A stretch of 64,000 bases of DNA from Sulfurimonas hydrogeniphila (GTDB taxonomy: Bacteria > Campylobacterota > Campylobacteria > Campylobacterales > Sulfurimonadaceae): positions 496,001 to 560,000 of the forward strand of contig NZ_CP035534.1 of the NCBI RefSeq assembly GCF_009068765.1, in the 5' to 3' direction. The position numbers and the translations under genes were made by a program. Below are positions 27,546 to 36,323 of this stretch, piece by piece (position 1 is the first letter of the stretch; every line of letters starts with the position of its first letter). The notes under the pieces are model-generated. The model had not been told where the DNA came from. It worked only from the letters and a program-made list of their open reading frames with translations, and searched no databases.

Positions 27546-28410
27546 TTGATAAATAAAGACTGATGTCAAACTTATTGTCTTTGGATAAATACTTGTTTTT
27601 TTTATAAACGACATAAGGGGGTTTTGTTGTGGTTTCATACTCATTTTGCGGCAGCCAGCTGTGATATACCCAATGAATAAATTTCAAAAAGTCTCCGGAT
27701 TCTCCCTGCAGATCAAATTTTGCATAGACTCCTCCTGAGATTTTAAAGTTTGGCAATCTGTCATTCACGGTAATATTTGGATCCTCATTGACGATGCAGG
27801 CGACATATTGGCACTCGTCAAGCGGTGTAATTGCCGGATTGTCATGCAGAAGTGCAATTTCTTTGTAGTTGGTGAGATTGTTGCTAAACACCCATGTTTG
27901 GAGTTTTTGCCAAGTCTGTTTTATGCTGTCGTTATATCCCCTGTGTCTTATGTAGTATGCTGAAAGTTCAGGCATCTTCACAATTTCAGGTGTAATGGTA
28001 TGAAACTGTGCCTTTGATTTTGTGGCTATTAAAGACTGCTTGAGGATTTTGCTCGAATACTTTTTGTAGCCCCCTTTTCGCCACTCTTTGGGTGTCATGG
28101 CAAAGCGGATTTTAAAAGCGCGTATAAAAGAAGTCTGCGAAGAGTATCCACAGGAGTTTGCAACTTCGGATATTGTGGAGTATTTGTTGGTTAAGAGCAG
28201 ATTGGAAGCTTTTTGCAGGCGTATGGATTTTATACTTTCATATATATTTCGGTTGAATATCTCTTTGAAAATCTTATGCATGTAAAATTTATTGATTTTC
28301 AGGTTTTGGGCAAGTTCATCCATATTGATATCTGTATCTATATTGGTATAGATGTAATACATAATATAATTGGAGATTTTTATCTTTTTTTCTAAAGTTG
28401 TTTTTTTCAT
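27535..28410 (-). CDS. AraC-family regulator with GyrI-like effector domain
   Basis: 291 residues. Residues of about 15-115 form a two-helix-turn-helix AraC DNA-binding domain (MDELAQNLKINKFYMHKIFK; ISEVANSCGYSSQTSFIRAFK, then TPKEWRKGG). The C-terminal 160 residues resemble a GyrI/SOUL-like small-molecule binding domain (SAYYIRHRGYNDSIKQTW, ISGGVYAKFDLQG), as in Rob/BmrR-type regulators. Targets and ligand are unknown. It is divergent from the biotin carboxylase gene. Confidence 0.88.
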   Translation of the reverse strand: MKKTTLEKKIKISNYIMYYIYTNIDTDINMDELAQNLKINKFYMHKIFKEIFNRNIYESIKSIRLQKASNLLLTNKYSTISEVANSCGYSSQTSFIRAFKIRFAMTPKEWRKGGYKKYSSKILKQSLIATKSKAQFHTITPEIVKMPELSAYYIRHRGYNDSIKQTWQKLQTWVFSNNLTNYKEIALLHDNPAITPLDECQYVACIVNEDPNITVNDRLPNFKISGGVYAKFDLQGESGDFLKFIHWVYHSWLPQNEYETTTKPPYVVYKKNKYLSKDNKFDISLYLSISY

Positions 28411-28536
28411 AATTCTTATTATAGCAAAATTAGAAAATAAAAATTACAAAAATAGATAACTTTAATGCCAATTAAAGTATAGAGATAATTTTTTTAAAAC
28501 TTTATAATACTGCAGTTTAAAATATTGGAGAATCAC

Positions 28537-29991
28537 ATGAAGCAAAAAATATCTAAAATGTTGATCGCAAACAGAGGCGAAATAGCGCTGAGAATTATTC
28601 GTGCGTGTAAAGAGTTGGAAATAAAAACAGTCGTTGTGTTTTCAGAAGTTGATGTGGAAGGCGTCTGGGTTGCCAAGGCAGATGAATGCTATCCTATAAT
28701 GGGGAATCCTATTGAAGCATATTTGAACTATGACAGAATAATTTCAATGGCAAAAAAAGCAAACTGCGATGCCATACATCCGGGATACGGATTTTTATCT
28801 GAAAGTGCTGAATTCGCCAGAGCCTGTGAAGAGAACGGCATCATATTTATAGGCCCCAAACCAGAGCACATTGAACTTTTTGGTGATAAGATGGCTTCCA
28901 AAGTTGCGATGAAAAAAATCGGTGTTCCTGTCTTAGAAGGGACTGACACACCGGTTATAGATGTTAAAGAGGGTGAAAAAATTGCCAAAGAGATAGGATT
29001 TCCTGTAATTATCAAAGCTGCATTCGGCGGCGGCGGCAGAGGAATGAGAATTGTCAAGCAGGCAAAAGAGTTTTCTAAAATGTTTGAATCTGCTACAAAT
29101 GAAGCGGTGAAATATTTTGGAAAAGGGGATGTTTTTATAGAAAAATATGTTGAAAATCCTCGTCATATCGAAGTCCAGATTGTTGCTGACAAATATGGCA
29201 ATATTGTGCATTTGGGAGAGAGAGACTGCTCGATTCAGCGTCGTCACCAAAAAGTTATTGAAATTGCACCGTCGCCACTGCTTAATGATGCGGTTCGCAA
29301 AGAACTCTACAGAGTTTCCATCAAAGCAATGTTCAGACTGGGGTATGAGAGTGTCGGAACAGTAGAGTTTTTGGTTGACGAACAGGATAATATTTATTTT
29401 ATAGAAATGAACACCAGAGTGCAGGTGGAACATCCTGTAACTGAAACGATTACAGGTGTGGATATTATACAAAGAATGATAGAGATTGCCGGCGGAGACA
29501 AATTGAAATTTTTACAAGAAGAGATACAGTTTCGAGGCTATTCCATTGAATTTAGAATCAATTCTGAAGATCCGCAAAACAACTTTATGCCAACTGCCGG
29601 TACGGTTACAAAATATCTGACACCTGGAGGACCGGGCGTGCGTCTTGATACAAGCCTTTATGCGGGCTATGAATTGCCTACATGTTATGATTCTATGCTT
29701 GGAAAACTCATAGTCTGGTCTCTGGACTGGGAGGGTGCTGTGAGAAAAGCCAAAAGAGCACTGGATGAGTTCTATATTGAAGGATTCAAAACAAATATTG
29801 TTCTTCACAGAGAAATTGTACGGGATAAAGAGTTTAGAGCAGGAAAATTTAATACAGGCTATCTGGATTCCAAAATGGAAAAATTCAATCTTGGTGCAGT
29901 CTCTCTTCTTGCTGATGAAGAGAAGAAAGTCTCTTTTTTAAGCAGTATTATCAAAAAAATCAAAGAGAATAATTTAATTACAAGAAGCTGA
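28537..29991 (+). CDS. Biotin carboxylase subunit (pyruvate or acetyl-CoA carboxylase type)
   Basis: 484 residues, an ATP-grasp biotin carboxylase that carboxylates carrier-bound biotin with bicarbonate. Visible motifs are KMLIANRGEIALRIIRACKE, HPGYGFLSE, the ATP loop KAAFGGGGRGMRIV, ERDCSIQRRHQK and EMNTRVQVEHPVTE. There is no C-terminal biotinyl domain, so the carrier is separate. The extended C-terminus favours a two-subunit pyruvate (or 2-oxoglutarate) carboxylase subunit A over AccC, but this is not certain. The ATG at 28537 is chosen because GGAG lies 6 bases upstream. Confidence 0.85.
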   Translation: MKQKISKMLIANRGEIALRIIRACKELEIKTVVVFSEVDVEGVWVAKADECYPIMGNPIEAYLNYDRIISMAKKANCDAIHPGYGFLSESAEFARACEENGIIFIGPKPEHIELFGDKMASKVAMKKIGVPVLEGTDTPVIDVKEGEKIAKEIGFPVIIKAAFGGGGRGMRIVKQAKEFSKMFESATNEAVKYFGKGDVFIEKYVENPRHIEVQIVADKYGNIVHLGERDCSIQRRHQKVIEIAPSPLLNDAVRKELYRVSIKAMFRLGYESVGTVEFLVDEQDNIYFIEMNTRVQVEHPVTETITGVDIIQRMIEIAGGDKLKFLQEEIQFRGYSIEFRINSEDPQNNFMPTAGTVTKYLTPGGPGVRLDTSLYAGYELPTCYDSMLGKLIVWSLDWEGAVRKAKRALDEFYIEGFKTNIVLHREIVRDKEFRAGKFNTGYLDSKMEKFNLGAVSLLADEEKKVSFLSSIIKKIKENNLITRS

Positions 29992-30002
29992 AACAGCAGT
30001 GC

Positions 30003-31031
30003 TTAGAGAATAAGCATTGCATCGCCGTAGGAGTAAAACCTGTATTTTTCTTGTATCGCTTCAGCGTAAAGCTGATGCGTTTTATCAAGCCCGACAAAAG
30101 ATGCAACCAGCATAAGCAGTGTTGATTTTGGCAGATGAAAATTTGTCAAAAGATGATTCACGCGTAAGGGTTTGTTGTTTGGATGTAAAAATAGATTTGC
30201 TTCACCCCTCATTTGTCCTTTGTGTCTTGCATAAAATTCTATAGTTCTTGTTGATGTTGTTCCAACACTCAAGACAGGAATATCAGAATCCAAAATCTCT
30301 TTTGCTTCCTTTGAAATATCATAGTACTCCGAATGCATAGGATGGTTTGTAATCACTTCAGCTTCCACAGGTTTAAAAGTACCGCTTCCTACATGTAAAG
30401 TAATATAGGCATGCTTGTGTTTTTTACAAATTCTTTTATGCTGCTCGGAGGTAAAATGCAGCGAAGCGGTAGGTGCGGCAACGGCTCCTTCCTGCGAAGC
30501 AAATACGCTTTGGTATTCATCAGCATCTTCATCCTCATCTGGTCTTTGAATATAGGGAGGAAGAGGGATATGCCCTATTTTGTCTATTACAGGAAGCAAA
30601 TCTTCAAACCGTAAGAGTATGTTATTTTGGTAAAAATTGACTTCACGACTGCCGTCATCATTTAATTGTGTCACTTTTGCCATGAGATTGTCATCAAAAA
30701 ATATCTCTGTGTCTCTCTTCACTTTTCCTCGAATATATACATTGATATTGTGTGCAGTAATGGCTCTGTTTATGAGAAGTTCTATTTTCCCGCCACTCTG
30801 TTTTTTTCCAAAAAGTCTTGCTTTTATAACTTTTGTATCATTAAAAATGAGAGCACACTCCGGAGAAAGAAAGTTTTCAAGATTATAAAAAAAAGTATGT
30901 GTAATTGTGTCCGTGGCTCTGTCGTAGACTAAAAGTTTTGCATGATCACGGGGAGAAGCAGGATAGTTTGCTATAAGTTCATCAGGAAGAGTGAAGTCAT
31001 AGCTTGCAGTGAGTAACTCTTGGTTACTCAT
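30003..31031 (-). CDS. queA: tRNA preQ1(34) S-adenosylmethionine ribosyltransferase-isomerase QueA
   Basis: 342 residues from the chosen start MSNQELLTASYDFTLPDELI. QueA transfers ribose from SAM to make epoxyqueuosine in the tRNA wobble position. Signatures are YPASPRDHAKLLVYDR, HIPLPPYIQR, ASLHFTSE, HVGSGTFKPV and LLTNFHLPKSTLLMLVASF. An in-frame ATG at 31082 lies inside tatC and would add 17 unconserved residues. The chosen start overlaps the tatC stop by 8 bases. Confidence 0.94.
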   Translation of the reverse strand: MSNQELLTASYDFTLPDELIANYPASPRDHAKLLVYDRATDTITHTFFYNLENFLSPECALIFNDTKVIKARLFGKKQSGGKIELLINRAITAHNINVYIRGKVKRDTEIFFDDNLMAKVTQLNDDGSREVNFYQNNILLRFEDLLPVIDKIGHIPLPPYIQRPDEDEDADEYQSVFASQEGAVAAPTASLHFTSEQHKRICKKHKHAYITLHVGSGTFKPVEAEVITNHPMHSEYYDISKEAKEILDSDIPVLSVGTTSTRTIEFYARHKGQMRGEANLFLHPNNKPLRVNHLLTNFHLPKSTLLMLVASFVGLDKTHQLYAEAIQEKYRFYSYGDAMLIL

Positions 31032-31872
31032 CTTTGTCCTTTTTGTCTGTAAGCTCATCATATTCATCATGATGCTTAACACTTAAACTGCTTTCATCTT
31101 CTTCCTCTTCATCATCATCTTCTTCTTCTTCCAAAGGCGGGGCAGGGTTTACCATTTTCACTATCAAAATAGAAAGCAGATAGAGTATCACAAGCGGACC
31201 GGCCATAAGCAGCTGTGTTAACACATCCGGTGGAGTCAGCAGGGCTGCAACTATAAAAATAATAATGATTGCATATTTGAAAAATGCCGTCATCTGTCTG
31301 TCATCAACAAGTCCGAGAAGTGCCAAAAAGTAGGCAAACACAGGCAGTTCAAAAGCAAGACCGAAACCAAACATGATTTTTGTAAAAAATCCGACATAAT
31401 CCTCGATGTTAATAAGCGGAGTAAATTTAAATGAACCGAAGGTAATGAGGAAGTCAAATCCAAAAGGTGTCACAATATAGTAGGCAAAAAGAACACCCAC
31501 AAGAAACATAACTGTACCACCGACAATAAAAGGAATGATCATCTTTTTTTCGTGGGCATAGAGTCCAGGCGCGATAAAAAGCCAAATTTGCGAAAGTATA
31601 ATAGGCAAGGCTCCGACAATCGCTGCAAAAAAGGAAACTTTCAATGCGACAAAGAATGCGCCGCCAACCTGTGATGTGGTAATCATACCGTTTGCCGCAT
31701 TGACAGAGACTTTGCCGACTTCTGTCAGAGCATCATTGAGTGGCTGTACCATCCATGTAAGTATAGGTTCATGGAAGTAAAACATGACAAAAAACATAAC
31801 TATTAAACTTGCTGCTGAAATAGCCAGCCTCTTTCGGAGTTCTACAAGGTGCGGTCTTAATTCATCAAACAT
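31024..31872 (-). CDS. tatC: Sec-independent protein translocase TatC
   Basis: 282 residues. Six membrane segments of the TatC core recognise twin-arginine signal peptides. The N-terminal ELRPHLVELRKRLAISAA and the FGFGLAFELPVFAYFLALLG helix are typical. The C-terminal tail is an unusual, strongly acidic stretch (PPLEEEEDDDEEEEDES) plus a charged end. Start and stop overlap tatB and queA, giving a tatB-tatC-queA unit. Confidence 0.95.
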   Translation of the reverse strand: MFDELRPHLVELRKRLAISAASLIVMFFVMFYFHEPILTWMVQPLNDALTEVGKVSVNAANGMITTSQVGGAFFVALKVSFFAAIVGALPIILSQIWLFIAPGLYAHEKKMIIPFIVGGTVMFLVGVLFAYYIVTPFGFDFLITFGSFKFTPLINIEDYVGFFTKIMFGFGLAFELPVFAYFLALLGLVDDRQMTAFFKYAIIIIFIVAALLTPPDVLTQLLMAGPLVILYLLSILIVKMVNPAPPLEEEEDDDEEEEDESSLSVKHHDEYDELTDKKDKDE

Positions 31873-32284
31873 TTTTATTTTCTTCTTCTTTCTCTGTATT
31901 TTCTTTTTCTTTCTCTTTCTTCTTTTTCTTAAAAGTCACTTCCTGCGTCTCTTTAGGTGCTTTTTCGATTGTATCTTCATCATCTTCTAAAAGATTGTCT
32001 GTGAGGTTTGTAAGTTTTGCACCGGCCTGCGCAGGAATGTCTGTAACTTTGTTCAGGCTTTCGCTGGCATTGAGAAGCTCTTGTTTATAAGCAAGTGCTT
32101 CCTGTTTTATCTGACTTAAATTCATCTCTTCTTCAAGGGAGTCTTTTACTGTTCCTATCGTGTTTTTAACGTTTCTAAAAAATTTAGCAATTTCGACCAT
32201 TGTACTAGGCAGTTTGTCCGGACCTAGAAATAAAATAGCGACAACTGCTATGAGTAGCATCTCTGTAAAACCCATACCAAACAT
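31865..32284 (-). CDS. tatB: Sec-independent protein translocase TatB
   Basis: 139 residues. An N-terminal transmembrane helix ending in the hinge (FTEMLLIAVVAILFLGPDKLP) is followed by an amphipathic helix and a long charged tail rich in Lys/Glu. The Glu near the start and the GPDKLP hinge favour TatB over TatA. It overlaps the tatC start by 8 bases. TatA is not in the window. Confidence 0.92.
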   Translation of the reverse strand: MFGMGFTEMLLIAVVAILFLGPDKLPSTMVEIAKFFRNVKNTIGTVKDSLEEEMNLSQIKQEALAYKQELLNASESLNKVTDIPAQAGAKLTNLTDNLLEDDEDTIEKAPKETQEVTFKKKKKEKEKENTEKEEENKNV

Positions 32285-32343
32285 ATTCAGCCTTCATAGT
32301 TTATTGATAGTGAGATTTTATCCAAAGAATCATTAAAAAATCT

Positions 32344-33399
32344 TCAAGAGGTCAAAAAGAGCGCAATTTCATCTGCCAAAAGGTAATCTGTGTTGTATAA
32401 AATATTATTTTTTAACATGATTTTGTTTTCATTGAGCAAAATTTCTGCTTTTTGCCGTTCCTGTGCATTTAATATATCCTGATCTACGCCGACAACAGAG
32501 CGCAGACCCAAAAAGATCTGTTCGAGTCTTTTGTCTTCTCGTGTGAGTATCTCTTGTCTGATTGACAGAGGATCGCTGATATATGCTTCTATATCAGTTA
32601 AGGGATAAAATCTTGTTAGTCCAAGTTTGCCGACAGCTCCGGCTCCGGCACCGATATAGTCTTTATATTGCCAATAGCCAAGATTGTGAAGAGATTGATA
32701 GCTTCCAAAATTGCTTATTTCATACTGTGAAAACCCATGCTTTTGAATCTCTTTGAAAATCCATTTTGTAAGTGAGAGCTGTTCACTTGACATTTGAGGA
32801 CGGTTTTCAAAGGCCGTACCCTCTTCAATCATTAAGGCATAGGCACTGATGTGATTGATTGGCAGAGACATCGCTGTTTGTATGTCATGTGAAAGAAGTT
32901 CTTTTGTATCACCCAGGGTAGCATAAATCAAATCCAATGAGATGTTTTTAAAGCCGACAGCAGAGGCATTGTGAACAGCATCTGAAGACATCTGCGGGGT
33001 ATGTGCTCTGTTTAAAATTTTGAGTTTTTCCTTATCAAAAGTCTGCGTTCCGAAGCTGATACGGTTCACTCCGAGAGTATACATGCCCTCAAGCCACTCT
33101 TTTGTTGCAGAGTTTGGATTTGCTTCACTGGTTATTTCTGCGTTTTTCACAAGATAAGGATTAAGCAGGTCGAAAATTTCTTCATAAAGCTGCGGGGCAA
33201 CGGTTGAAGGCGTACCTCCTCCTATGAAAACAGTTTCTATGGTCTCTTTTTCTGCCTGAAATCTTTGCAATTCATACTGCAGCTGTTTTTTAAGTGCATA
33301 CATGTAATTCTCTTTGAGATGAAACTTGTCAACATAAGAGTTGAAGGCACAGTAAGAGCATTTGGAATCGCAAAAAGGAATATGAATATAAACTAACAT
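32344..33399 (-). CDS. hemW: HemW-like radical SAM protein
   Basis: 351 residues, a radical SAM protein with the cluster motif CDSKCSYC (CX3CX2C) at the N-terminus (YIHIPFCDSKCSYCAFNSY). Further signatures are VFIGGGTPS, TSEANPNS and VNRISFGTQTF. HemW is a haem chaperone related to coproporphyrinogen oxidase HemN; the short N-terminus before the first Cys and the CX2C ending without a further Cys fit HemW. It is divergent from rppH. Confidence 0.88.
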   Translation of the reverse strand: MLVYIHIPFCDSKCSYCAFNSYVDKFHLKENYMYALKKQLQYELQRFQAEKETIETVFIGGGTPSTVAPQLYEEIFDLLNPYLVKNAEITSEANPNSATKEWLEGMYTLGVNRISFGTQTFDKEKLKILNRAHTPQMSSDAVHNASAVGFKNISLDLIYATLGDTKELLSHDIQTAMSLPINHISAYALMIEEGTAFENRPQMSSEQLSLTKWIFKEIQKHGFSQYEISNFGSYQSLHNLGYWQYKDYIGAGAGAVGKLGLTRFYPLTDIEAYISDPLSIRQEILTREDKRLEQIFLGLRSVVGVDQDILNAQERQKAEILLNENKIMLKNNILYNTDYLLADEIALFLTS

Positions 33400-33476
33400 A
33401 GTGAAATTATAGCCGGATAAACTTATTTTAATTGCTATTGCTGTATAATCGCGTACAATTAAATACAGGTGCTTAT

Positions 33477-33947
33477 ATGAGTAAAGAAGAAATATACCGT
33501 CCCAATGTTGCTATGATAATCGTCTCAAATGAGTATCCGCAAAAAAAAGATGTTTTTATCGCACAAAGAAATGATTTGACTGACATTTGGCAGTTTCCAC
33601 AGGGTGGCATTGATGAAGGCGAAGAGGTCAAAGAGGCTCTTTTCCGTGAAATGGAAGAAGAGATAGGGACAGACTCTGCTGAAATAATAGCAGAATATCC
33701 AGAGTGGATTTCTTATGATTTTCCTCCTAAAATTGCGAGTAAAATGAAGCCGTATAAGGGACAGACACAAAAATATTTTTTACTCAAACTCGCAAAAGAT
33801 GCCAAAATAAACCTAGATACAAAGCATCCCGAGTTTATAAACTATAAATTTGTGGCAATAGAGGATGTTTTAGACTTTACACCGCATTTTAAGCAGTCTG
33901 TATATGAAAAAGTTATAAATCATTTTAAAAGAGAGGGGCTGTTGTAA
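33477..33947 (+). CDS. rppH: RNA pyrophosphohydrolase RppH (Nudix)
   Basis: 156 residues from ATG 33477. The Nudix box reads GGIDEGEEVKEALFREMEEEIG, with its Glu-rich metal site. FPQGG precedes it, as in NudH/RppH/Ap4A hydrolases. RppH removes pyrophosphate from mRNA 5' ends to trigger decay. An upstream in-frame start (33432) would add 15 residues not expected for the family. Its stop is directly followed by the lysC ATG. Confidence 0.92.
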   Translation: MSKEEIYRPNVAMIIVSNEYPQKKDVFIAQRNDLTDIWQFPQGGIDEGEEVKEALFREMEEEIGTDSAEIIAEYPEWISYDFPPKIASKMKPYKGQTQKYFLLKLAKDAKINLDTKHPEFINYKFVAIEDVLDFTPHFKQSVYEKVINHFKREGLL

Positions 33948-35159
33948 ATGCTAATAGTTCAAAAATTCGGTGGGACCAGTGTTGGTGATTTGGAACGCAT
34001 ACAAAATGTAGCGAATCGTGTGGCAAAAACAAAAGAAGCCGGGCATGATGTAGTAGTTGTTGTTTCGGCAATGAGCGGAGAAACAAACAAACTTGTTGGA
34101 TATGCCGAACATTTTTCAAAAAATCCTGCCCGTGCAGAGATGGATATGCTCTTGAGCTCAGGTGAAAGAGTGACATCGGCACTCCTTTCTATTGCACTGC
34201 AGGAGATGGGAATCGATGCTGTTGCAATGACGGGGAGAAAAGCAGGTATTGTAACCGACAAGCAGCATACCAAAGCGCGTATTGAAGAGATTGATCCCAA
34301 AGCTATGAAAAGTGCGTTGCAAAGTGGCAAAGTTGTTGTAGTTGCCGGTTTTCAGGGAGTAAACACAGACGGAGATGTCACAACACTCGGACGTGGAGGA
34401 AGCGATCTCTCAGCTGTTGCTATCGCAGGTGCATTAGAAGCTGACTTATGTGAAATTTATACGGATGTGACAGGTATTTTTACAACAGATCCGCGAATTG
34501 AACCAAAAGCAAAAAAACTTGATAAAATCTCTTATGAAGAGATGCTTGAACTTGCATCATTAGGCGCAAAAGTATTACAAAACCGCTCTGTAGAGCTGGC
34601 AAAAAAACTCAATGTCAATCTCGTAACACGAAGCAGCTTTTGCGATGATGAGGGAACATTAATTACAAAGGAAGAAAATATTATGGAAAAACCACTAGTA
34701 AGCGGAATTGCGTTAGACAGAAACCAGGCACGCATCTCTTTAATGGGTGTCAAAGACAGACCGGGCATTGCTTCTGATATTTTTAATGCATTGGCAGATG
34801 CCGAGGTAAATGTGGATATGATCATTCAGAACAAAGCGGTTGATGATACAACAAATATTGACTTTACTGTACCTGTGAGTGATCTGCATGATGCAAAATC
34901 TGTTGTAGACACCTTTGTGCAAAGCGGTGAAATCAAAGATGATTCTTATAATGAAGATATCTGTAAGGTTTCGGTAGTGGGTGTTGGTATGAAATCGCAT
35001 GCCGGTGTTGCTGCCAAAGCCTTCTCGACGATGGCAAAAGAAAATATCAATATCAATATGATTTCAACATCAGAAATAAAAGTATCCATGGTTATAGACG
35101 AAAAGTATGCAGAACTTGCGGTGCGATCTCTGCACAATACCTATGAGCTAGACAAATAA
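33948..35159 (+). CDS. lysC: Aspartate kinase LysC
   Basis: 403 residues. The amino-acid kinase domain (IVQKFGGTSVGDLERI, SSGERVTSALLS, GFQGVNTDGDVTTLGRGGSDLSA, given as separate motifs) phosphorylates aspartate for lysine, threonine and methionine synthesis. Two C-terminal ACT domains (SLMGVKDRPGIASDIFNAL; VVGVGMKSHAGVAAKAFSTM) mediate feedback inhibition. It heads the conserved lysC-hobA-holB-folP order of Campylobacterota. Confidence 0.96.
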   Translation: MLIVQKFGGTSVGDLERIQNVANRVAKTKEAGHDVVVVVSAMSGETNKLVGYAEHFSKNPARAEMDMLLSSGERVTSALLSIALQEMGIDAVAMTGRKAGIVTDKQHTKARIEEIDPKAMKSALQSGKVVVVAGFQGVNTDGDVTTLGRGGSDLSAVAIAGALEADLCEIYTDVTGIFTTDPRIEPKAKKLDKISYEEMLELASLGAKVLQNRSVELAKKLNVNLVTRSSFCDDEGTLITKEENIMEKPLVSGIALDRNQARISLMGVKDRPGIASDIFNALADAEVNVDMIIQNKAVDDTTNIDFTVPVSDLHDAKSVVDTFVQSGEIKDDSYNEDICKVSVVGVGMKSHAGVAAKAFSTMAKENININMISTSEIKVSMVIDEKYAELAVRSLHNTYELDK

Positions 35160-35167
35160 GTACTTAC

Positions 35168-35716
35168 ATGCCGGATTTTGCACAATGGAGCCTGGATGCC
35201 ATAAGAGAAAAGGGCGGCAGTCTCAGCTGGCTTGAAGAACACCGGTTTGAGTGGTCTAAAACAACTGCATACGCACTGGAACAGATTCTTAATGGCAAAA
35301 CAATTATTCTAATTACTGACGAAAAAAGAAAGTGGTTTGAAAATTACATTTTGAGTTCTTTAAACGGAGTACTGCTTGAACGCCCTATGATACCTATCAT
35401 CAGCATTGACAATATTTATACCCATTACAACAGTGTAGGCAGTGGTGAAATGATAGATATTATAGACGATATGATTTCACTCTCTTTTAAGGGCGATTAT
35501 TTTTTTTGGTACATCGGCAAAGGAGATGATAAACGCAGCGATATCGCCAAAAGAAAAGATGAAAGTTATTTTTGGATCTTTGATGAAGATTTTAACAATG
35601 CGTTTACACTCAAATCCTATGATACGGATTTGGATATCAAACTGTTACAGCTCTACAAACTTTTTGATGCTTCGTTGAATGCTGCAATGTTTGGAGAGGT
35701 TGATGCAAGTTCCTGA
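35168..35716 (+). CDS. hobA: DnaA-activating replication regulator HobA
   Basis: 182 residues. HobA is a Campylobacterota-specific, SIS-fold-like tetramer that binds DnaA and promotes assembly at oriC, the functional counterpart of DiaA. The N-terminus (FAQWSLDAIREKGGSLSWLEE), length and position between lysC and holB match Helicobacter pylori HobA. It overlaps holB by 14 bases. This gene is one of the firmest taxonomic markers in the window. Confidence 0.92.
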   Translation: MPDFAQWSLDAIREKGGSLSWLEEHRFEWSKTTAYALEQILNGKTIILITDEKRKWFENYILSSLNGVLLERPMIPIISIDNIYTHYNSVGSGEMIDIIDDMISLSFKGDYFFWYIGKGDDKRSDIAKRKDESYFWIFDEDFNNAFTLKSYDTDLDIKLLQLYKLFDASLNAAMFGEVDASS

Positions 35717-36323
35717 TGCAATAAAAGGGCATATCCTCATTGCAAATGATGTGGAGGAAGCTGCTGAAAAACTGGAAAATGAACTGCAGGGCTTCCGGGT
35801 TGTAAAGTTTATAGAAGAAAATTTTAAAATTGAACATGCAAAACTTGTAACGGCTGAAGCGTACATCAGTGAAGCACAGACAAAGTATATCATCATCGCA
35901 GCTTTTGAGTTTACTGATGTGGCACAAAACTCTCTGCTAAAACTTTTGGAAGAACCGCCGACAAATATAGAGTTTATTATAATCTCCCCGACGAAATCCA
36001 ACTTGCTGCCTACTGTACGCTCACGACTGCCGATTTTAAAGAACCAGCTCCATCACAGTGTTATGGATTTGGATATTACACTTGCACGACTTGACTATAA
36101 AGAGGTTTTTGCATTTTTAAAACAGCATGCCAGAGTCTCTAAAACAGAAGCCAAAGCTTTGGTTGAAGCGCTTTTTTACAGAGCAACTGTTATAGACAGG
36201 CTCATACTTTCTCCATTGCAGCTGGATAATTTTGACAAGGCCTACAGATTGCTTGATCTGAATTCACGGCCTCAAAGTGTTTTGGCAATGCTGCTTATGA
36301 GCTTTGCACAGGAGAGACCGTGA
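35703..36323 (+). CDS. holB: DNA polymerase III subunit delta' (HolB)
   Basis: 206 residues, a short clamp-loader delta' subunit. The conserved SLLKLLEEPPTNIEFIIISP segment and the TVRSRLPI arginine region are typical. A classical Walker A motif is absent, as in many delta' proteins. The ATG at 35703 lies inside hobA; an upstream TTG-type extension at 35679 would add eight unconserved residues. It overlaps folP by 4 bases (GTGA). Confidence 0.88.
   Translation: MQVPDAIKGHILIANDVEEAAEKLENELQGFRVVKFIEENFKIEHAKLVTAEAYISEAQTKYIIIAAFEFTDVAQNSLLKLLEEPPTNIEFIIISPTKSNLLPTVRSRLPILKNQLHHSVMDLDITLARLDYKEVFAFLKQHARVSKTEAKALVEALFYRATVIDRLILSPLQLDNFDKAYRLLDLNSRPQSVLAMLLMSFAQERP

Noticed and set aside
29998-30020. 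Hairpin GCTTA-GAGAA-TAAGC between biotin carboxylase and queA as a terminator
   Set aside because: Only a 5-base perfect stem inside the queA end and no T-run.
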